A stretch of 64,000 nt of DNA from Microlunatus kandeliicorticis (GTDB lineage: Bacteria > Actinomycetota > Actinomycetes > Propionibacteriales > Propionibacteriaceae): contig NZ_JACGWT010000001.1 in assembly GCF_014137855.1 (NCBI RefSeq), positions 248,001 through 312,000 on the forward strand, in the 5' to 3' direction. How positions within the stretch are numbered: position 1 is the first letter of the stretch; every line of letters starts with the position of its first letter. Below the pieces are notes generated by a model. That model searched no databases. It was not told the origin of the DNA and worked only from the letters and a program-made list of their open reading frames with translations. The translations under genes were made by a program, and so were the position numbers. Below are positions 24,376 through 32,217 of this stretch, one piece after another.

Positions 24376-25278
24376 GTGTCAGAGAACGTCTCGCAGAACG
24401 ATGACCAGCAGACCTACCCACTGGCCGGCCACCGGGTCCACCGGGTCGGCTTCGGCGCCATGCAGCTCCCCGGCCCGGGGGTGATGGGGCCGCCGCGCGA
24501 CCACGACCAGGCGATCGCCGTGCTCCGCCGCGCCGTCGAGCTCGGCGTCGACCACATCGACACCGCGCAGTTCTACGGGCCGAACGTGGCCAACAAGCTG
24601 ATCCACGAGGCGCTGCACCCCTATCCGGACGACCTGGTGCTGGTCTCGAAGGTCGGGGCGGTCCGCGACGACGCCGGCAACTGGCTCATGGCGCAGGCGC
24701 CCGACCAGCTGCGGCAGGGCGTCGAGGACAACCTGCGCACCCTCGAGGTGGAGCAGCTCGGGGCGGTCAACCTCCGGCTGCCGGACGCCGCCCACCGCGG
24801 TCCCGAGGACGCGGAGATCCCGCTCGAGGACAAGCTGGCCGCGATGGCCGCGCTGCGCGACGAGGGCAAGATCGCCGGGATCGGCATCTCCACCGCCAGC
24901 CTCGAGGAGGTCCGCACCGCGCACGAGAGCGTCGGGCTGGTCTGCGTGCAGAACGCGTTCAGCCTGGCCGACCGGAGCGACCGGCCGGTGCTCGACTACT
25001 GCCTCGAGCAGGGCATCGCCTACGTGCCGTACTTCCCGCTGGGATCGGCGTTCCCGGGGATGCCCAAGGTGAGCGAGCAGCCGCAGGCGATCGACGTGGC
25101 CCAGCGGCTCGGCCACAGCCCGGCGCAGGTCGGGCTGGCCTGGCTGCTGGCCCTCGCGCCGAACACGCTGTTGATCCCGGGCACGTCGAGCCCGGACCAC
25201 CTCGAGGAGAACCTCGCCGTCGCCGGCATCCGGCTCAGCGCCGAGGACGTCGCCGAGCTCGAGCAGATCGGCGGCTGA
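24376..25278 (+). CDS. Aldo/keto reductase
   Basis: A 300-aa AKR-superfamily TIM barrel. The catalytic Asp and Tyr are in 'HIDTAQFYGPN' and the Lys in 'VLVSKVG'. The usual active-site His is Arg here ('AVNLRLPD'), as occurs in some actinobacterial members. The NADP-binding end 'LLIPGTSSPDHLEENLA' is present. Substrate unknown. GTG 24376 is preferred over GTG 24370 because it is at the distance expected for transcription from the TAGCGT element. Confidence 0.88.
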   Translation: MSENVSQNDDQQTYPLAGHRVHRVGFGAMQLPGPGVMGPPRDHDQAIAVLRRAVELGVDHIDTAQFYGPNVANKLIHEALHPYPDDLVLVSKVGAVRDDAGNWLMAQAPDQLRQGVEDNLRTLEVEQLGAVNLRLPDAAHRGPEDAEIPLEDKLAAMAALRDEGKIAGIGISTASLEEVRTAHESVGLVCVQNAFSLADRSDRPVLDYCLEQGIAYVPYFPLGSAFPGMPKVSEQPQAIDVAQRLGHSPAQVGLAWLLALAPNTLLIPGTSSPDHLEENLAVAGIRLSAEDVAELEQIGG

Positions 25279-25306
25279 GCCGGCCGCTGAACCAGGCCTA
25301 AGGACG

Positions 25307-26323
25307 TCAGTCGCGACCGGCCGGGTCCGTCTCCCACCAGGGGCGGGTCCGGCCGTCGCCGTCCGCAGTGGCCTGCTGGCCCTGCGCGGCGGCCGCCGCG
25401 GCCCGGGCCGCCTCTTCGGCGTCGAGCCGGGCGTCCAGCTCGGCGGTCCGGGCGCGCTCGTGCCGCCACCACTCGACGAACACCGCGACCAGGAACGGCA
25501 GGGCGACCAGCTCGGCCAGGCTGAACAGCACCCCGCCGGCGATCTGCTGGTCGAGCCGGACGCTCGGTCCCCAGTCGCGCGGCTGGCGGGCGTACCAGCC
25601 GCCGGCCAGCAGCGACGAGCTGACCATGATGAAGATGCCCGGCAGCGAGTCGAACAGTCCGTCGACGAACACCAGCGGCACCCGGACGCCCGGCGTGCAC
25701 CAGGCCGGCAGCAGCTCGACCCCGCTGAGCATCGGCAGCACGAACAGCAGCCCGGTGACCAGCAGCTGCAGGTGCATCAGCTGCCAGACCGCGGGGTGGG
25801 TGAGCGCGGCCTCGAGGTAGGGCGTGAAGTAGATCGACAGCTCCGAGGCTAGTACCGCAGCCGAGCTGACCAGCGGGAACGTCCAGAACCGCAGCAGCGG
25901 CGAGGCCAGCACCGCCGCCAGCCGGGCCCGGCCCGGCGGGCCGGAGCCCTCGCGGACCAGGCCGATCGGGTCCCCGATCGCCAGCCCGAGCGGCGCGAGC
26001 AGGTCGAGCATGATGTTCGCGGTGGTCACCGGCCAGAGCAGCACCCGGGCGTAGACCGCCAGCACCGAGCAGGTCGCGATCACCACCGCGCCGAGCCCGA
26101 GCCCGTAGAACGCCGCGGTCCGGCCGGCCGACCAGCGGCCCCCGGCCCGCCGCACCCGGCGGATGCCGGCCGCGTACAGGGCCCCGGCCAGCACCACGAA
26201 GCCGAGGGCGAACGGGTCGAACCGCCAGCGTCCGAACACCGCACCGGCGGTCAGCCGGGGCAGTGCGGTCGGCACGGTGAGCGGCAGCGCCCCCAGCGGG
26301 ACGGACAGGACCAGCGCGCTCAC
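25307..26323 (-). CDS. Cytochrome c oxidase assembly protein, CtaG/Caa3 type
   Basis: A 338-aa membrane protein of the Caa3_CtaG family (PF09678), which helps insert copper into the oxidase. About seven to eight hydrophobic segments lie between residues 25 and 285. Family blocks include 'NIMLDLLAPLGLAIGDPI', 'VWQLMHLQLLVTGLLFVLPMLSGVE' and 'DQQIAGGVLFSLAELVALPF', with conserved His/Met residues. The tail is a charged Ala-rich, coiled-coil-like segment ending in Trp-rich 'RPWWETDPAG'. The start is GTG 26323. Confidence 0.88.
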   Translation of the reverse strand: MSALVLSVPLGALPLTVPTALPRLTAGAVFGRWRFDPFALGFVVLAGALYAAGIRRVRRAGGRWSAGRTAAFYGLGLGAVVIATCSVLAVYARVLLWPVTTANIMLDLLAPLGLAIGDPIGLVREGSGPPGRARLAAVLASPLLRFWTFPLVSSAAVLASELSIYFTPYLEAALTHPAVWQLMHLQLLVTGLLFVLPMLSGVELLPAWCTPGVRVPLVFVDGLFDSLPGIFIMVSSSLLAGGWYARQPRDWGPSVRLDQQIAGGVLFSLAELVALPFLVAVFVEWWRHERARTAELDARLDAEEAARAAAAAAQGQQATADGDGRTRPWWETDPAGRD

Positions 26324-26349
26324 CCGGCCACCCTGCCACGCCCGCCCCG

Positions 26350-26597
26350 CTCACCCCTCGCCACCTCGCACCCCCAGCGACCACCTCGCACCCCCAGCGA
26401 CCACCTCGCACCCCAGCGACCACCTCGCTCACCCCTCGCCACCTCGCACCCTCAGCGACCACCTCGCACCGTGTATTTGGGGTGCGACGTCGACGTAGGT
26501 GGTGCGACGTCGCGCGTGGGAGTCGACGTAGGTGGTGCGACGTCGCGCGTGCGACGTCGACGTAGGTGGTGCGACGTCGACACAGGCGGTGCGACGT
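26350..26597. repeat. Two opposed arrays of GGTGCGA-type repeats
   Basis: The left array (26350-26469) has five exact ACCTCGCACC cores and one variant at a period of about 20 bp. The right array (26478-26597) has six GTGCGACGTC cores. The reverse complement of the left core (GGTGCGAGGT) differs from the right core (GGTGCGACGT) by one base, so the block is a large imperfect inverted repeat around 26470-26477. It fills most of the 329-bp gap between the CtaG-like gene and the dehydratase; no gene is visible. Confidence 0.85.
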
Positions 26598-26652
26598 CCC
26601 GCGGGAACGACGGCGCTGGGCCCGTGCCGGGGCCGTTTGGTTAGCTGGCCGG

Positions 26653-27627
26653 GTGAGTGACGCCTCCGAGCTGCCCGTGGGGATCGCCGACGTCGAGGCG
26701 GCGGCCGTGCGGATCCGCGACCAGGCCGTCCGGACGCCGTTGCTCGGCTCGGCCGCGCTCGACGCCCGGGCCGGCGGACGGGTGCTGCTCAAGGCCGAGA
26801 CGCTGCAGCGGACCGGGTCGTTCAAGTTCCGCGGCGCCTACAACCTGATCTCCGCGCTCGACCCGGCCGAGCGCGACCGGGGTGTGGTGGCGTTCTCGTC
26901 CGGCAACCACGCGCAGGGGGTCGCGCACGCGGCCAGCCTGCTCGGGTGGGCGTCGACCGTGGTGATGCCGGCCGACGCCCCGCCGCTCAAGATCGAGCGC
27001 ACCCGGGCCTTCGGGGCGACGGTGGTCACCTACGACCGCGCCACCGAGAGCCGCGAGGAGATCGCCGCCGCGCTGGCCGCACGGACCGGGGCGGTCACCG
27101 TGCCGCCCTACGACCACTCGATGATCATGGCCGGCCAGGGCACCGTCGGGCTCGAGCTGGCCGCGCAGGCCGCCGAGCGGGAGCTGGTGCCCGACCAGGT
27201 GCTGGTGCCGTGCGGCGGCGGGGGCCTGACCGCCGGCATCGCCACCGCGCTGGCCGACCGGCTCCCACGAGCCGTGGTCCGACCGGTCGAACCGGCCGGC
27301 TACGACGACACCACCCGTTCGCTGGCCGCCGGGGAGCGGGTGGCCAACGCGGCCGGGGCGAGCTCGATCTGCGACGCGCTGCTCGCCCCCACACCGGGCG
27401 AGCTCACCTTCGCGGTCAACGCGGCGCTGGCCGGTCCCGGTCTGGTGGTCGACGACGACCAGGTGCGCGCTGCGGTGCGGTGGGCGTTCGAGGAGCTCAA
27501 GCTCGCGGTCGAGCCCGGCGGCGCGGTCGCGCTGGCCGCCGTCCTCGCGGGGGTGGCGGACACCGCCGACCGGGTCAGCGTGGTGGTGCTGTCGGGCGGC
27601 AACACCGACGCCCGCTGGCTGACCTGA
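26653..27627 (+). CDS. Threonine/serine dehydratase family PLP enzyme
   Basis: A 324-aa fold-type II PLP enzyme (threonine ammonia-lyase or serine racemase group). The PLP lysine is in 'GSFKFRGAYN', the phosphate-binding glycine loop is 'CGGGGLTAGIA', and 'SSGNHAQGVAHAA' is the conserved Ser-Gly-Asn-His block. There is no C-terminal ACT domain, so it is probably the catabolic, unregulated type. The start is GTG 26653. A weak -10-like TTAGCT lies six bases upstream, so it may be leaderless. Confidence 0.9.
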   Translation: MSDASELPVGIADVEAAAVRIRDQAVRTPLLGSAALDARAGGRVLLKAETLQRTGSFKFRGAYNLISALDPAERDRGVVAFSSGNHAQGVAHAASLLGWASTVVMPADAPPLKIERTRAFGATVVTYDRATESREEIAAALAARTGAVTVPPYDHSMIMAGQGTVGLELAAQAAERELVPDQVLVPCGGGGLTAGIATALADRLPRAVVRPVEPAGYDDTTRSLAAGERVANAAGASSICDALLAPTPGELTFAVNAALAGPGLVVDDDQVRAAVRWAFEELKLAVEPGGAVALAAVLAGVADTADRVSVVVLSGGNTDARWLT

Positions 27628-27670
27628 TCCACCCGCACGACCGGACGGCGGGACCCGAACGGCAGGACGG

Positions 27671-28942
27671 TCAGTCGGGCAGCGCGTAGCTCCGGCTGAA
27701 GTGCAACGGGTGCTCCAGGCACCGGGTGCGGGCCGACAGCAGCGCGCCGTCGACCACCGCACCGCACGGTTCGCGGACGGTCCGGACGCTCAGCGGGGAC
27801 TCGTCCTCGCGACGCGAGCCGCCGCCCACCGCGGCCGGCCAGCGCAGGCTGAGCCGTGGTTCGAGGTGCCGGCCGAGCGCGCCGAGGAAACCGCCGATCA
27901 GGACGCGCTCGGGGTCGAGCAGCGCCTGCAGGCCGTGCAGCACGGAGGTGAGTCCGTCGGCGCTCTCCTGGAGCGCGGCGTCCACGCCGGGGTCGCCCGC
28001 GTCGGCCGCGGCGTCCACCCGGGCGAGCGCGGCCCGACGGTCGGTGCGGACCAGCTCCTCGGCCTCGTCGGGGCCCATCCCGGTGCTGGTCAACAGGCCG
28101 CGCAGGTTGGCCACCGTGCACAGGCAGCCGCGGCGTCCGCACCAGCAGGGACGGCCGCGCGGGTCGACCACCCAGTGCGCGATCTCCCCGGCGCCGCCGG
28201 CGCCGCGGAGCAGGTTCGGGCCGACCAGGACGGTGCCACCGACCGCCTCCTCGCCGCCGACGTAGATCGTCACCGCGCGGTCGTCGGTGGGTCCGGCCTC
28301 GGCGACGGTGGCCAGCGCGGCGAAGTTGCAGTCGTTGTCGATCCCGACCGCGGCGTCGAAGCCGAGGCGGTCGAGGTGGTCGAGCAGCTCGTCCCCGAGC
28401 GGCCGGTCGTGCAGCCCCACCGCCTTGGCGTTGATGACCCGGCCGGTGGCGCGCCGGATCACGCCGCCCACCCCCACCTCGACGGCGAGCAGCGGCTGGT
28501 CGGGGGAGACCTCGACGAGCAGCCGACGGAGCAGGTCGGTGATCACCGTGCCGGCGTCGTCCTGGCCGGGTTCCCAGCGGCGCTCGGCCCGGCCGAGCTC
28601 GCGCCCGCCGAGGGTGGCCAGCCGGGCCTCGGACCGCGACGCGGCCAGGTGCACCGCGGCGACCAGGTAGCCGTCGCCGTCGAGCCGGAGCTGCCGGAGC
28701 GGACGGCCGACCGTCCGGGTCCGGACCGGCGCCGACTCGGTCACCAGCCGGCGGCCGCGGAGCTCGCCGACCAGCTCGCTCAGGGTGGAGGTGCCCAGGC
28801 CGCAGCGCTCGGCGATCGACGCCCGGCTGTCCGGCCCGTGTCGCTGCAGCTCACCGAGGATCGCCGCCAGGTGGCGCTCGCGCGGGTTCTCCGGACCGTG
28901 GCCGCCGACCTCCAGCGAGCCCAGGTGACGAACCCTCAGCAC
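27671..28942 (-). CDS. ROK family transcriptional regulator
   Basis: A 423-aa NagC/XylR-type regulator. Residues 12-75 form a winged helix-turn-helix ('ASIAERCGLGTSTLSELVGEL'). The rest is a ROK sugar-kinase-like domain with 'GVGVGGVI'-type glycine loop, 'GIDNDCNFAALATVAE' and the zinc motif CWCGRRGCLC. The last position of that motif is usually Glu and is Cys here. Such proteins sense sugars or sugar phosphates. GTG 28942 lies six bases after TACCCT, so the message is probably leaderless. It is next to, and in the same direction as, a GT4 gene, but 22 bp separate the start from that gene's stop. Confidence 0.88.
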   Translation of the reverse strand: MLRVRHLGSLEVGGHGPENPRERHLAAILGELQRHGPDSRASIAERCGLGTSTLSELVGELRGRRLVTESAPVRTRTVGRPLRQLRLDGDGYLVAAVHLAASRSEARLATLGGRELGRAERRWEPGQDDAGTVITDLLRRLLVEVSPDQPLLAVEVGVGGVIRRATGRVINAKAVGLHDRPLGDELLDHLDRLGFDAAVGIDNDCNFAALATVAEAGPTDDRAVTIYVGGEEAVGGTVLVGPNLLRGAGGAGEIAHWVVDPRGRPCWCGRRGCLCTVANLRGLLTSTGMGPDEAEELVRTDRRAALARVDAAADAGDPGVDAALQESADGLTSVLHGLQALLDPERVLIGGFLGALGRHLEPRLSLRWPAAVGGGSRREDESPLSVRTVREPCGAVVDGALLSARTRCLEHPLHFSRSYALPD

Positions 28943-28948
28943 GCGCCG

Positions 28949-28954
28949 AGGGTA
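28949..28954 (-). promoter_or_regulatory. -10 element of the ROK regulator (leaderless)
   Basis: TACCCT on the minus strand, six bases before GTG 28942. Confidence 0.5.
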
Positions 28955-28964
28955 GTACGGCCGC

Positions 28965-30098
28965 TCAGCCACCCAGCTGCGCGCGGACGACCGCGTCGAG
29001 CTCGGCGGCGTAGCGGGCGGGGGAGAACCGCTCGGCGGTGGGCGCCGCCTCGCGCTCCGCCGCGGCCGCGAACCGCGTCCAGTCGTCGCGGATCCGCACC
29101 ACCGCCGCGGCCAGCGCCTCCGGGTCGCCGGGCGGCACCCGGACGCACGCGGTCAGCCCCTCGACCGCCTCGGGCAGCCCACCGGTGTCGGTCACCACCT
29201 GCGGCCGGGCGGCCAGCGCCGCCTCGACCGCGACGTTGCCGAACGGCTCGTCCGCGACCGACGGCACGAGCACGACGTCGGCCTCGGCGGTGTCGGGCCA
29301 GCGGTCGGAGCGGAACCCGGCCAGCTGCACCCGATCGGCCAGCCCGGAGGTCGCGACGGTCTCGCGGAGCTGCTGCTCGAACCACTCGTACCCGGTGAAC
29401 ACCGAGCCCAGCAGCGTGAGCCGGGCGTCGAGGCCGCGGTCGCGGAGGACGCGCAGCGCGGCCACGGCGACGTCGGGCCCCTTCCGTGGTGAGAGCCGGC
29501 CGACGTAGAGCAGCCGCAGCGGCTCCGGGTGTGGGCGCGGCGGGGTCGGCGCGGGCGGTCCGGCCACCGCGTTGTAGACCACGGTCGACCTCCGGCGCAG
29601 CGCAGGAGCGGCCGCCGCGACCACGTCGAGGCTGAAGCGGCTGTTGACCACGAGGTGGTGGGCGAGGTGCAGGGGAAGGTGCAGCAGCACGGCCAGCGGT
29701 CGGGCCAGCCCGGTCTCGCCCTCGTGCACGTGGCAGACCACCCGGACGCCGCGGAGCCGACCGAGCGCCAGCCAGAGCGGGGCGACGATCGAGTTCACCA
29801 CCAGCACGTCGGGGCGGACGTCGGCCAGCAGCCGCAGCCCCGGCCGGACCGAGCCGACGGCGTCCCGGACCAGGCCGAGCAGACCGCGCGGGCGCAGCGC
29901 GGACTTGCGGACGATCGCCGTGGGTGCGGTCCGGACCGGGATCCCGGCGTCGGTGAGCAGGTCGGCCAGCGGGCCCGGACCGGGCAGCACGACGGTGACG
30001 TCGTGGCCGGCGCCCCGCAGGCCGGTGGCGGTCTCCCACGCCATCCGGTCGGCGCCGTAGAGCTCGGCGCCGAGATTGGCGATCAGGACCTTCGCCAC
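28965..30098 (-). CDS. GT4 family glycosyltransferase
   Basis: A 377-aa GT-B glycosyltransferase. N-terminal 'LGAELYGADRMAWETATGLRGAGHDVTVVLP' is the acceptor-side Rossmann start. In the donor half 'LLYVGRLSPRKGPDVAVAAL' and 'EPFGNVAVEAALAARPQVV' carry the residues that bind the nucleotide-sugar phosphate and sugar. GTG 30098 has GAGGAG five bases before it. It is divergent from the CDP-alcohol module and may act on the same surface polymer. Confidence 0.88.
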   Translation of the reverse strand: MAKVLIANLGAELYGADRMAWETATGLRGAGHDVTVVLPGPGPLADLLTDAGIPVRTAPTAIVRKSALRPRGLLGLVRDAVGSVRPGLRLLADVRPDVLVVNSIVAPLWLALGRLRGVRVVCHVHEGETGLARPLAVLLHLPLHLAHHLVVNSRFSLDVVAAAAPALRRRSTVVYNAVAGPPAPTPPRPHPEPLRLLYVGRLSPRKGPDVAVAALRVLRDRGLDARLTLLGSVFTGYEWFEQQLRETVATSGLADRVQLAGFRSDRWPDTAEADVVLVPSVADEPFGNVAVEAALAARPQVVTDTGGLPEAVEGLTACVRVPPGDPEALAAAVVRIRDDWTRFAAAAEREAAPTAERFSPARYAAELDAVVRAQLGG

Positions 30099-30246
30099 AC
30101 TGGCTCCTCGTGGGTTTCCGGACCCGAATACATCTCGGGAAGATCACGCATTGTGACGATTCGACGTCGAAGTCCTGGCGTTCGCGGCGACGCCGACGCT
30201 GTAATCGCCAGCAATCCGAGAATTGGGTAAAGAGTTCACGTCCGTG

Positions 30247-30298
30247 CGTCCGGTCTTGCCCGCGAGCACCGATCGACGCACCGACCGGACGGTAAGGT
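30247..30298 (+). promoter_or_regulatory. Promoter with flanking inverted repeat, CDP-alcohol module
   Basis: CGTCCGGTC (30247-30255) and GACCGGACG (30283-30291) are perfect 9-bp inverted repeats 27 bp apart. A TAAGGT -10 candidate follows at 30293-30298, so transcription would begin near 30305 and leave about 79 nt of leader. The repeat spans the -35 region, as an operator would. Confidence 0.45.
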
Positions 30299-30383
30299 AC
30301 CGGTCGTTCGTTCCCTCCACGAACCGGAAAGCCAGCCGGGACCCTCTGTGGTGGGCAAGAACCTCGGCCGGGGGGCTTTCACG

Positions 30384-30803
30384 ATGAATGGATATCTTTC
30401 AGCGCCGTTCGACCTGCTCAACGTCGAAGACCTCGACGTGCTCGAGCAGGCCCGCGCGCTGTCCGACCGACTGCTCGTCGGGGTCTGGTCCGACGAGCTC
30501 GTCGAGCGCGTCTACGGGCGTCCGCCGGTCGTCAGTCTGGACGAGCGGATGGCGCTGCTGCGCCGGCTGCGCGGGGTCGAGGACGTGCTGGTGCACGACG
30601 ACGTCGACCCGGTCGCGCTGACCGACGCGGACGAGGGCCTCCGGATGTTCGTGGTGGCCGACCGTCCCGCCGACGACCTCGACGCGTGGGCGGACCACGA
30701 CGTCGAGCTGCTGCCGGTCCGCCGGACGACCGCGAGCCTCGCCCTGCGGCGGGCCCTCGCCCTGCGGGTGCCCGCCGAGCTCGCCGACGCGGCCGTGGCA
30801 TGA
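30384..30803 (+). CDS. Cytidylyltransferase-like protein lacking the HxGH motif
   Basis: A 139-aa protein that aligns with TagD-type cytidylyltransferases: 'SAPFDLLNVEDLDVLEQARALSDRLLVGVWSDELV', then an ER-containing block and 'VEDVLVHDDV'. The catalytic HxGH is replaced by NVED (residues 13-16), so nucleotidyl transfer by the normal route is not expected. It lies first in a tight operon with a CDP-alcohol phosphatidyltransferase and an intact homologue (31612-32049), which suggests a regulatory or structural partner. ATG 30384 has a G-rich stretch upstream; an in-frame GTG at 30348 lacks a ribosome site. Confidence 0.75.
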   Translation: MNGYLSAPFDLLNVEDLDVLEQARALSDRLLVGVWSDELVERVYGRPPVVSLDERMALLRRLRGVEDVLVHDDVDPVALTDADEGLRMFVVADRPADDLDAWADHDVELLPVRRTTASLALRRALALRVPAELADAAVA

Positions 30804-31615
30804 CCACCGGGGTGCGCGGCCCGGACCTCGGGACGCGCGAGGAGACCGACGCCGAAGGGTTCGGCGCGGCGCTGCGCCGGCTGCGTCAGGCGCAGAAGAG
30901 TCCCAAGGGTGCGCCCTTCTACTCGCTCTGGGTGAACCGGCCGCTCGGCCGCGTGTTCGCCGCCCTGATGTACACCTGGGGCCGGACGCCGAACCAGGTG
31001 ACCGCGATCAGCGCCTGCTTCACCTTCGCCGCGCTGGTCGCCGTCGCCCTGGTCCCGCCCGGCCCGCTGGCCGGGGTGCTGATCGGCCTCGGGCTGGTGG
31101 TCGGCTACGCGCTCGACTCGGCCGACGGCCAGGTGGCCCGGCTGCGCGGTGGCGGCAGCGTCACCGGCGAGTGGCTGGACCACGTGATCGACAGCGTGAA
31201 GAACGGGTCGCTGCACCTGGCGGTGGCCATCGGGTTCTACCGGTTCGTGCTGCCCGAGCACCCGGCCCTCGACCCGTGGTGGCTGCTGGTGCCGCTCGGG
31301 TTCTCGGTGGTCGCCGGGGTCCACTTCGCCGGCATGCTGCTGACCGAGCAGCTGTCCCGGGCGCGGCGGATCAGCCTCGGGATGACCGCGGTGGCACCGG
31401 GCACCACCCCGCGCTGGATGTCGCTGGCCAAGCTGCCGACCGACTACGGCGTGCTCTGCCTGAGCTTCGTGCTGCTCGGCGCGCCGCTGGTCTTCGCCAC
31501 GGTCTACACGGTGCTGGCCGTGGCGAGCGCCGGCTACCTGGTGCTGGTGCTCGGCAAGTGGTACCGCGACCTGCGGGCGCTCGACCGGACCGCGGCCGCC
31601 GGGAGCGCGCCGTGA
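30800..31615 (+). CDS. CDP-alcohol phosphatidyltransferase
   Basis: A 271-aa membrane enzyme that joins a CDP-alcohol to a second alcohol, as in phospholipid or inositol-phosphate lipid synthesis. The family motif is complete: D106, D109, G110, A113, R114, G123, D127 and D131, with the required spacing. About six hydrophobic segments follow or flank it. The N-terminal 40 residues are polar. ATG 30800 overlaps the upstream stop as ATGA and the stop overlaps the next GTG, so the three genes are coupled. The neighbouring cytidylyltransferase probably supplies its CDP-substrate. Confidence 0.9.
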   Translation: MTTGVRGPDLGTREETDAEGFGAALRRLRQAQKSPKGAPFYSLWVNRPLGRVFAALMYTWGRTPNQVTAISACFTFAALVAVALVPPGPLAGVLIGLGLVVGYALDSADGQVARLRGGGSVTGEWLDHVIDSVKNGSLHLAVAIGFYRFVLPEHPALDPWWLLVPLGFSVVAGVHFAGMLLTEQLSRARRISLGMTAVAPGTTPRWMSLAKLPTDYGVLCLSFVLLGAPLVFATVYTVLAVASAGYLVLVLGKWYRDLRALDRTAAAGSAP

Positions 31616-32049
31616 CCGACCCCGGGGTGGACGGGCCGGTCGTCGGCTACGTGCCCGGCGCCTGGGACATGTTCCACGTCGGTCACCTCAACATCCTGCT
31701 GCGGTCGCGCGAGCAGTGCGACCGGCTGGTCGTCGGCGTGGTCACCGACGAGGTGCTGTTGGCGGCCAAGGGCAAGGCGCCGGTGGTGCCGCTGGCCGAG
31801 CGGATGGACGTCGTCGCCGCCTTCGACCTGGTCGACGAGGTGGTGGTCGACTACTCGAGCAACAAGATCGAGGCCTGGCAGCGGGTGGGTTTCGACGTGC
31901 TCTTCAAGGGCGACGACTGGCGCGGGACGCCGAAGGGTGACCGGCTCGAGCGCGAGATGGCCAGCGTCGGGGCCCGGTTGGCCTATTTCCCGTACACGGT
32001 GCACACCTCGAGCACGATCCTGCGCGAGATGATCTCGCACCGGGGCTGA
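31612..32049 (+). CDS. Glycerol-3-phosphate cytidylyltransferase-like enzyme
   Basis: A 145-aa TagD/GCT-type nucleotidyltransferase. The catalytic HVGH is at residues 22-25 ('AWDMFHVGHLN'), followed by 'DRLVVGVVTDEVL', the ER block, 'VLFKGDDWRGTPKG' and the C-terminal 'HTSSTILREM' that normally binds CTP. It would make CDP-glycerol or a CDP-alcohol of similar size. The start is GTG 31612 (GTGA overlap). It is the intact partner of the HxGH-less protein at 30384-30803. Confidence 0.85.
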   Translation: MTDPGVDGPVVGYVPGAWDMFHVGHLNILLRSREQCDRLVVGVVTDEVLLAAKGKAPVVPLAERMDVVAAFDLVDEVVVDYSSNKIEAWQRVGFDVLFKGDDWRGTPKGDRLEREMASVGARLAYFPYTVHTSSTILREMISHRG

Positions 32050-32217
32050 CCGCGCGCGAACCGGCGGCGGCGGGAAGGCGCCGACGGTGGTCGAACTCTT
32101 TCGACGAACTGGCGCGGTGTCGGACTTTCTTCCCTTAAGCTTCACCTGCGGTGTGGGCCGCGTCGGCGATGGGGATGTCGCCATCTTGGGGATTGTTTCT
32201 TTTTCGGGGGACTTCGG
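32050..32217 (+). promoter_or_regulatory. Promoter region and leader of the LamG/PKD surface protein
   Basis: TAAGCT at 32136-32141 is a possible -10, giving a leader of about 70 nt. The leader holds GGCGA-N8-TCGCC (32164-32181) and a T-rich stretch, and ends in GGGGGA nine bases before the ATG at 32218. No terminator is obvious after 32049. Confidence 0.35.

Noticed and set aside
26350-26597. CRISPR array
   Set aside because: Spacers are not unique, the repeats are about 10-12 bp and opposed, and no cas genes are near.
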